64,000 nucleotides of DNA from Chalara sp. BL73 (Eukaryota > Ascomycota > Leotiomycetes > Helotiales): positions 682,001 to 746,000 of the forward strand of contig CAKJVC010000143.1 of the NCBI GenBank assembly GCA_918026815.1, in the 5' to 3' direction. The notes under the pieces were generated by a model. That model was given only the letters and a program-made list of their open reading frames with translations. It did no database searches and had not been told where the DNA came from. Position 1 is the stretch's first letter. Every line of letters begins with the position of its first letter. This document shows positions 58,700-64,000 of the stretch, piece by piece. A program made the position numbers and the translations under genes.

Positions 58700-58990
58700 A
58701 GAGTATTATGTAACCCGGTTAGGACGACCCAGGCTTCGGTGTCATCACGTGATGGAGTCAGATGGAGTCTAAGTAGTCCATCTGAACTCCTAGGCCCGGG
58801 ACTCCAACAATTACATAGTATATAAGTAGCTTAGTTCTTAGCTTAGGAGCGTCGTGCTCAAATACTTCATTATAGTTTAGCAATATAGTTTATCTTGTTA
58901 TTATTGTAACATCCTCGAGCCGGTGTCTAGTCCTAGGCCCAGCTACCTAGGCCTAAGGCTATCAAGAACGTTACGCCCGTCCTAGAACAA
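58700..58990. other. Possible solo LTR or promoter relic
   Basis: The segment has a TATA-like TATATAAG at about 58819-58826, a CATCACGTGATG palindrome near 58742-58753 and repeated CCTAGGCC blocks. These are features of fungal LTRs, but clean TGT...ACA ends and a target duplication are not evident. It could equally be unrelated AT-rich intergenic DNA. Confidence 0.3.
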
Positions 58991-59721
58991 TAGCGTGTCC
59001 TGGGACTCACTAGGCCATCTTCCCCTTCCGCGGTCTAATACCCCAGTAGCGAAGAGAATGCGCATTGTGCTATGCTGGCCATTCTCGCAAAATGGATTAA
59101 CGACCTTATATTCCCGCCGACATATATTCTGGACGATGAGGATGACGAGATCCGAGGAAGCAGCTCAACTCCTCTATTTATTGAATGATACCCAACTTGA
59201 AATCATTAGGCGATCTGGGGGGGCTGGCTTGAAGCTCTCCCAAGTGTGTATTCTGTGATGAAGCTGTCGAATTTTTATATTTGGGAGTAATTGCCATTAC
59301 CATTTTGGAGAAGTCCCGAGAAAGAATGCGGTGGCTCGAATTGCCCTATTTGGACAGCTAAGCCAAACTCTATTTCTTACATTGTTCCGCCCGAAACTGT
59401 GGCGCAGAACATGGTTCAATGCGGATGCTCGACCCCACAGATCCACGGCCGCATTGTCGGTCGAAAGTGGCAATTTGAAGCGCATGGGGTTTTCACCACC
59501 CCTGGAGATTCTCCATCTAGCTGGTAGAATTGAAGAATCCATATGCGTCGTCTAGCTTTCCGAGAAGCAGCCCCTGTTTCCCATTTTCTATATCTTCGCC
59601 CGCGTCCTCTTCTCAATTATTCTGCAATCCTGGACACATCACAACATCTTCGCCTTGCGCATTGGATACTTTATAGTACGGTGTATCAACTACCACGTTC
59701 TGATCGCGAAAGAACATTGCC

Positions 59722-61358
59722 ATGGGGAAAGCAGTGACAATTGGATCTGGAATCTTCCTAAGTATTGGAGGTATGTGATATTCCAATGGACTCTACTTTT
59801 CCCATGTGCTGACTTGCCTTCCATAGGATTCCTCTTCGGCTACGACAGTGGCATCATCACATCAACTATTGGACAACCAAAATTCATCGAATACTTCGGC
59901 GCTCCTGATGCTGCAACCACAGGTGGTATTGTGTCAGGATTTACAGGTGGTGCCATCATAGGCTCTTTGTCTTGTTCGTGGCTCGCCGATAGTTTAGGAC
60001 GTAAGAGGTCAATTTTCATTGGAGGAGTCATATCTACTATCGGATGCTCTCTCCAGGCTGGTGCCGCTACTGTGCCAATGATCATAGCCGGCCGAGTCAT
60101 TGCTGGTATTTCGGTTGGCATTCTTACTGCTGTTGTTCCTATGTATTGCGTGAGCCACCTAGTCCTGCACTTTATCTGGCGTCTGCTGACACGTATCCCT
60201 AGTCAGAAATTGCTGAAGCCGCCTATCGAGGAGCTTTGAGTGGACTCTTGCAGTGGATGTTGAGCTGGGGCTTCCTATTTGCCCAATGGATTGGCTATGG
60301 GTGCAATTATAACAACACCTCGTTTCAATGTAACACACTCCTGCTTCGTGTCCCTTCACTACTTACACCCACTAGGGCGTTTTCCACTTGCCGTTCAGGT
60401 TATTCCGAGTTTGGGGCTATGTTTTGGCATCTGGTTTCTCCAAGAATCACCTCGATGGCTTATGGAGAAAGATCGCTACGATGAAGCACGCGAGGCACTT
60501 CGAAGGCTCCACGGAAATGGAAATAATGATGAATACTTAGAACTGGAATATCGCGAAATCCATGATACCATTGTTGCCGAAAAGACGGTCGCAGTTCGTT
60601 CTTGGAAAGGTCTCATTTCACGGCCATCGTGGAGGAAAAGACTTCTCCTTGGCTGTGGAATCCAGGCTTTTGGCCAATTATCCGGCATCAACGTCATCAA
60701 CTACTACGGTGTCTCAATTTACAAGCTCCTTGGGTTCGACACGCGAGACTCCCTCCTAATCATCGGTCTCTCCGGCGCTCTCTCAGTAGTCGAATGCTCC
60801 CTGGCGCTCTACTTCCTCGAGCGTCTCGGGCGCATAAAACTAATGATCTTCTCCGCCGCCGGCATGGGCTGCGCGCTCGTCGTCAACGCCGTGCTCAGTC
60901 AATACTATGTCACAAATGATGGCAGACAACAACCCAATTCTAACGCTCTCCGCGCCATGGTCGCAATGAATTTCGTGTTCAACCCCTTTTTCTTCACCTT
61001 CACCGGCGTCATCTCCTGGGTCTACCCAGCGGAAATCTTCCCTGTCGAGATCCGCGCGCGGGGAAACTCCATTTCGACACTTACAAATTGGTCGTTGGGT
61101 TTGATAATCGGTCAGATTTCCCCTATTGCGCTCGAAGCCGTCGGGTTTAGGTATTTCTATGCCTTCTTCGTGTTTAATATCGGCGCGGCGCTGTGTTATG
61201 CTTTCTTCTACCCGGAGACCAAGGGTAGGACGCTGGAGCAGATGGACACGCTGTTTGGTGACCAGGTTGTCCCGCATGCATTAGAGGACCCGGCTGCGGC
61301 TGCGGCGGCAATGGAAGGATTTGAGAAGGGAGGTGATGCGCAGATTGAGAGGTTGTGA
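59722..61358 (+). CDS. MFS sugar transporter
   Basis: Four exons, 59722-59770, 59827-60149, 60203-60329 and 60376-61358, with introns of 56, 53 and 46 nt, give 493 aa with all joins in frame. Sugar-porter signatures are present: GGFLFGYDSGIITSTI near the start, DSLGRKRSIF after helix 2, SEIAEAAYRGALSGLLQWM, ESPRWLMEKDR and a final PETKGRTLEQMD. About 12 membrane segments are expected. It belongs to the fungal hexose/sugar porter family of proton symporters or facilitators at the plasma membrane. The exact sugar is not predictable. The end, an alanine run then EGFEKGGDAQIERL, is a soluble tail. It lies among repeat debris but is intact. Confidence 0.95.
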
Positions 61359-62454
61359 GAGAAATAAGAGAGTATAGTCTCGCGAAACATGTGAATGAAA
61401 ATATGCTTGGATGCAGACACTTTTTGGATAAAGATGAAAATTCATGAAAAAGGTAATCAACTGTTGAGTGACTGTTGAGTGGTGTATAGTTTCCTCATTG
61501 GTCTTTCTATGTTGGAAGGCTTATTATGCTCTTCTTCCACTCTACTTATTCACATTGGGTGTAGCAGGTTACGGGGAAAGGATTCAAGCACACAATTTTG
61601 CTATTTAGTATTTTTAATCCCATTTAAGTCGGTGGAAACTGTCCATTAAGCTTATTGCGTAACCTGGAACCCACTGGCCATCCTCCAATATTCCACCATC
61701 TCATCGACAATCTCTCCCATCTGCTACCCACTTTCTTTGACCAGTGTCTGCAAAGCCCCCAGTAGCTCTTTTCTTCTGCTCATGATAGCTAATAAACCTT
61801 CCGACATAAATCAACGCTGCTAGAATGGTAGTGTCGTACGAAAAACGCAGCTGAGCTGCTAGGCTACAGTGAAGTATGGATCGTCGTGTCCATTCGGCAG
61901 ATCTGCTTTGCTCTGGGGAGATTGTATCAACCTGGCCTCTGAATGGAAGTGAAGCTTTATGTTATTTCTTGATTGGGTTGCTTAGAGGTGTCCCGGCGGA
62001 TATGGAATGTGCGAGACCTATACGGCTATCAGCGATGGGTAGAATAGATAGCAGCCTAAAATCACGAAGACTGAGAAACAGTATACCGAGCCTCAGTGTT
62101 ATCTACGAAGCGGATCCACAGTGGCCAGCTGAGAACCAATCAATGCCGAGCGTCACAAGAAACTTGGCTCGATACTTCGGCTCGTTTTTCCAGTACTGGG
62201 TTTTGGTTGAGGAGAGATCGTTTACCAAAGAAGTGTGCATGCAGCGATCCCTTCTTCCCGACTACTATACATATCCGGTCCCATTAATGCAGCAGCAGGC
62301 CTTACTAATCCGTTACTTTAGAAGATTAGACACTGTCTGCCTGCCGGAGATCGAGCTCTGTGGTGGTGACAAAGCTTAACAAAAAATTGGGAAAAGGGAC
62401 TTGGGGTGTAATCTGCTCTAATGTGTCTTAGTCGGGTAGGAACCGCCGTTGACG
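61359..62454. other. Intergenic with an uncertain open frame
   Basis: A plus-strand frame 61876-62379 (167 aa) has a good ATG but no recognisable family; parts (TRNLARYFGSFFQYWVLVEE, LPDYYTYPVPLMQQQALLIR) are protein-like. It may be a fragment. No other gene is seen. Confidence 0.35.
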
Positions 62455-62755
62455 GGATGGACTAATAAGAGTATTTAGGCCCGTTGGAATATAGAGGCAG
62501 CTCCTACGCTGCGCGTTCCTCTTCATGAGAGGACCAGATCTTGAACATACGTCATGGCGCTTTGTGTCACTTGATGGTGCTTTATAAGCCAATACTGTGT
62601 TCTATAGAGCCACCTTGGCTTGGGAATTCAGCCTTCCAATAAATGGCCAAGCAACAAAATGGGGCAGGGCACGAAAGTAGAACCAAGTTGCTGCAACTTT
62701 GTGGCAAGGTGGAAGTCAGTTGCGGGCTGTCAAACAACCGTACAACTGTCAGTTG
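62455..62755. repeat. Dispersed repeat, copy B
   Basis: The partner of copy A at 53170-53490, in direct orientation about 9.3 kb away. Shared blocks start near GGGATGGACTAATAA and run to about TGCGGGCTGTCAAACAACCG. Differences are spread along its length. No gene starts immediately next to this copy. Confidence 0.85.
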
Positions 62756-62858
62756 AGTAATTACGAGATCATAAGGTTCACTTCTCGCGATTACACTTAC
62801 TGCGTACGGGCCACAAATCCTCTTCCGCCTTGTCACTACGCAAGATCTCGATCATCCC

Positions 62859-63464
62859 TCATTCCCAAATGATGTTCTCTGTTACTAGAACAGTCTGCCT
62901 CAGAATATGTCGCAAAATGACAAAGTCGAGCATCCGGTACTTACTCAGCTCAGGCCCCAGGATGAGCATTGCCCCCGCAATATCATGGGAATGTAACTCC
63001 TTGACAATGTCTGTGGCTTGCTGCTTCCACTTTGCATGATGTTCTAACGCCATCTTCCATTGGCGACTTTGCAAAGATTCGCCGATCGAGGGTATAAACT
63101 CAAACAGCAGGCCGATCGTCATCTTGCCATCTTTAGATATCGCTCTACTGTGCAAGTTGGCTACTCTAATCTTACCCTTTAAACCGACATCAAGGATACA
63201 CGAATGCATATCGATTTCTCTGATAATTCCGCGAAGATCTTTGTAAGCAATACGGCAATCAGAAACCGTGAGGCTCGACACATGACAGTTATCCATAGGC
63301 TTTCGGAATCGAATTGACTGTCCATAACCCGATGGCTGAGACTCTTTGATGAATCTATTGGGCAAGACACCTCGCCAGTGACATTGAAGGAAGCAGTACT
63401 TAGCAAATATCGTGGAGAGCGACGTTTGAGAGATGTACGGAAGGATCTTGGAACTATGTGCCAC
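62859..63464 (-). pseudogene. Kinase-like N-terminal fragment, degraded
   Basis: A 201-codon frame without an ATG at its beginning. It contains GLLFEFIPSIGESLQSRQWK followed by HAKWKQQATDIVKELHSHDI. This fits the region just before the catalytic loop in fungal kinase-like proteins ('W..QV..tv..LHs.gIvwGD'). The catalytic loop itself is missing. It may be a decayed relative of the kinase-like piece at 58157-58348. Confidence 0.45.
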
Positions 63465-64000
63465 AGACTATAATTACCATAAAATTTCACGAAGTCAGAT
63501 ATGGATTCAGGTCATACACCTACAGGGTATTTCGTGTGCTTTTGGGCGGGTTTGAACAAGTATTGGAAAGGTTACCTAGCTCCGGACACAGGAAGCGGGA
63601 GTCGAACTGAATATATCTGAACTTTATCTTCACCTTTCAGAACAATCAACATACTAAAACCTCCAGTTGTTTTTTTTTTTTTTTTTTTTGTAATAGTGAG
63701 CCTTGTGAATTATTTGCTCTATCTTTTACCATTCGTTTCTATGATCCTTCTATAAACGGACTTCTTAGGTTGCCGCTTAAGAACTATGCTTTCTATCATA
63801 ATTACTAAAGCTTCATTTCAGCCAATAGATTCTTTAGTGAAAGCACTCTGACCAGCAGCATGTAATTGATTATACTAATAGTAATGAGGTATTTTTAGTT
63901 TCATTATAATGATTCAATTCCTGTCTTCTTTCCCTAGTTTTCAATGTGCGTTAGCTAGAAAGATGCTCGCTCATTTTAGAACTTCCTACCCCGCCTCTGC
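63465..64000. other. Window end, no gene seen
   Basis: AT-rich, with a run of 20 T at 63670-63689. No coding region is recognised. Confidence 0.55.
63670..63689. repeat. Poly-T run of 20
   Basis: Twenty consecutive T, possibly a 3'-end relic of a retroposed sequence on the minus strand, or simply a homopolymer. Confidence 0.95.

Larger units (their letters stand above)
57316..59721. other. Pseudogene debris and a possible LTR-like relic
   Basis: Short frames at 57495-57818, 57811-58029 and 58995-59258 show no intact gene. A kinase-like fragment (58157-58348) and a possible LTR-like segment (58700-58990) are listed separately. AT content rises at 58430-58700. Confidence 0.5.

Noticed and set aside
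53170..62755. A single complete LTR retrotransposon with the two dispersed repeats as LTRs
   Set aside because: The interval contains cellular-type genes on the plus strand, gag lies at the wrong end for a minus-strand element, and the copies are too diverged for one insertion.

Overview
This is nuclear DNA from a filamentous ascomycete (Pezizomycotina). Genes are short, monocistronic and split by small GT-AG introns of about 46-195 nt with CTAAC/CTGAC-type branch points. Fungus-only families are present: Fta4, the Eos1 N-glycosylation protein, HET-domain proteins, a HeLo-like/ankyrin protein and the ThrE/DUF1212 membrane protein. Protein character reminds me of Leotiomycetes, but I cannot prove the class. 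Gene models below are spliced by eye; exon coordinates are in each entry. Most close in frame with canonical splice sites; exceptions are stated.

Layout. 1-24.4 kb is a conserved core block: a low-complexity Q/P/S-rich protein (2.3-4.0 kb, minus), kinetochore Fta4 (7.2-8.0, plus), a BTB-type protein (8.5-9.9, minus), a ThrE-family membrane protein (12.7-15.5, plus), mitoribosomal mL45 (16.7-17.7, minus) divergent from Eos1 (18.2-19.2, plus), eIF1/SUI1 (20.2-20.9, minus) and an Rgd1-type F-BAR/RhoGAP (21.9-24.4, minus). 24.4-38 kb is sparse: a HET-domain gene broken by one in-frame TGA (26.5-28.9, minus), a short-chain dehydrogenase (30.9-32.0, plus), a small GPI-anchored wall-type protein (33.3-33.7, minus), and several kilobases of simple repeats without recognisable genes. 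38-46 kb holds a soluble ABC-F ATPase (minus), an uncharacterised conserved protein (plus) and a sodium/solute symporter (minus).

46-64 kb looks like an accessory region: a Doc/Fic-family protein of bacterial type, a 331-bp foldback MITE, a flavin amine oxidase, a HeLo-like/ankyrin protein, a diverged 300-bp repeat present at both 53.2 and 62.5 kb, a decayed retrotransposon gag with a CCHC knuckle, an intact HET-domain gene, kinase-like relics and an MFS sugar transporter. Incompatibility-type genes (HET, HeLo-like/ankyrin) lying among repeats fit the usual fungal allorecognition/NLR landscape. The amine oxidase and the solute symporter could work together in amine nitrogen use, but that is only inference.

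The most unusual items are the Doc-like gene, the single-stop HET gene, the MITE, and a dispersed repeat that forms the immediate upstream region of the HeLo-like/ankyrin gene. I found no CRISPR array, rRNA or convincing tRNA.
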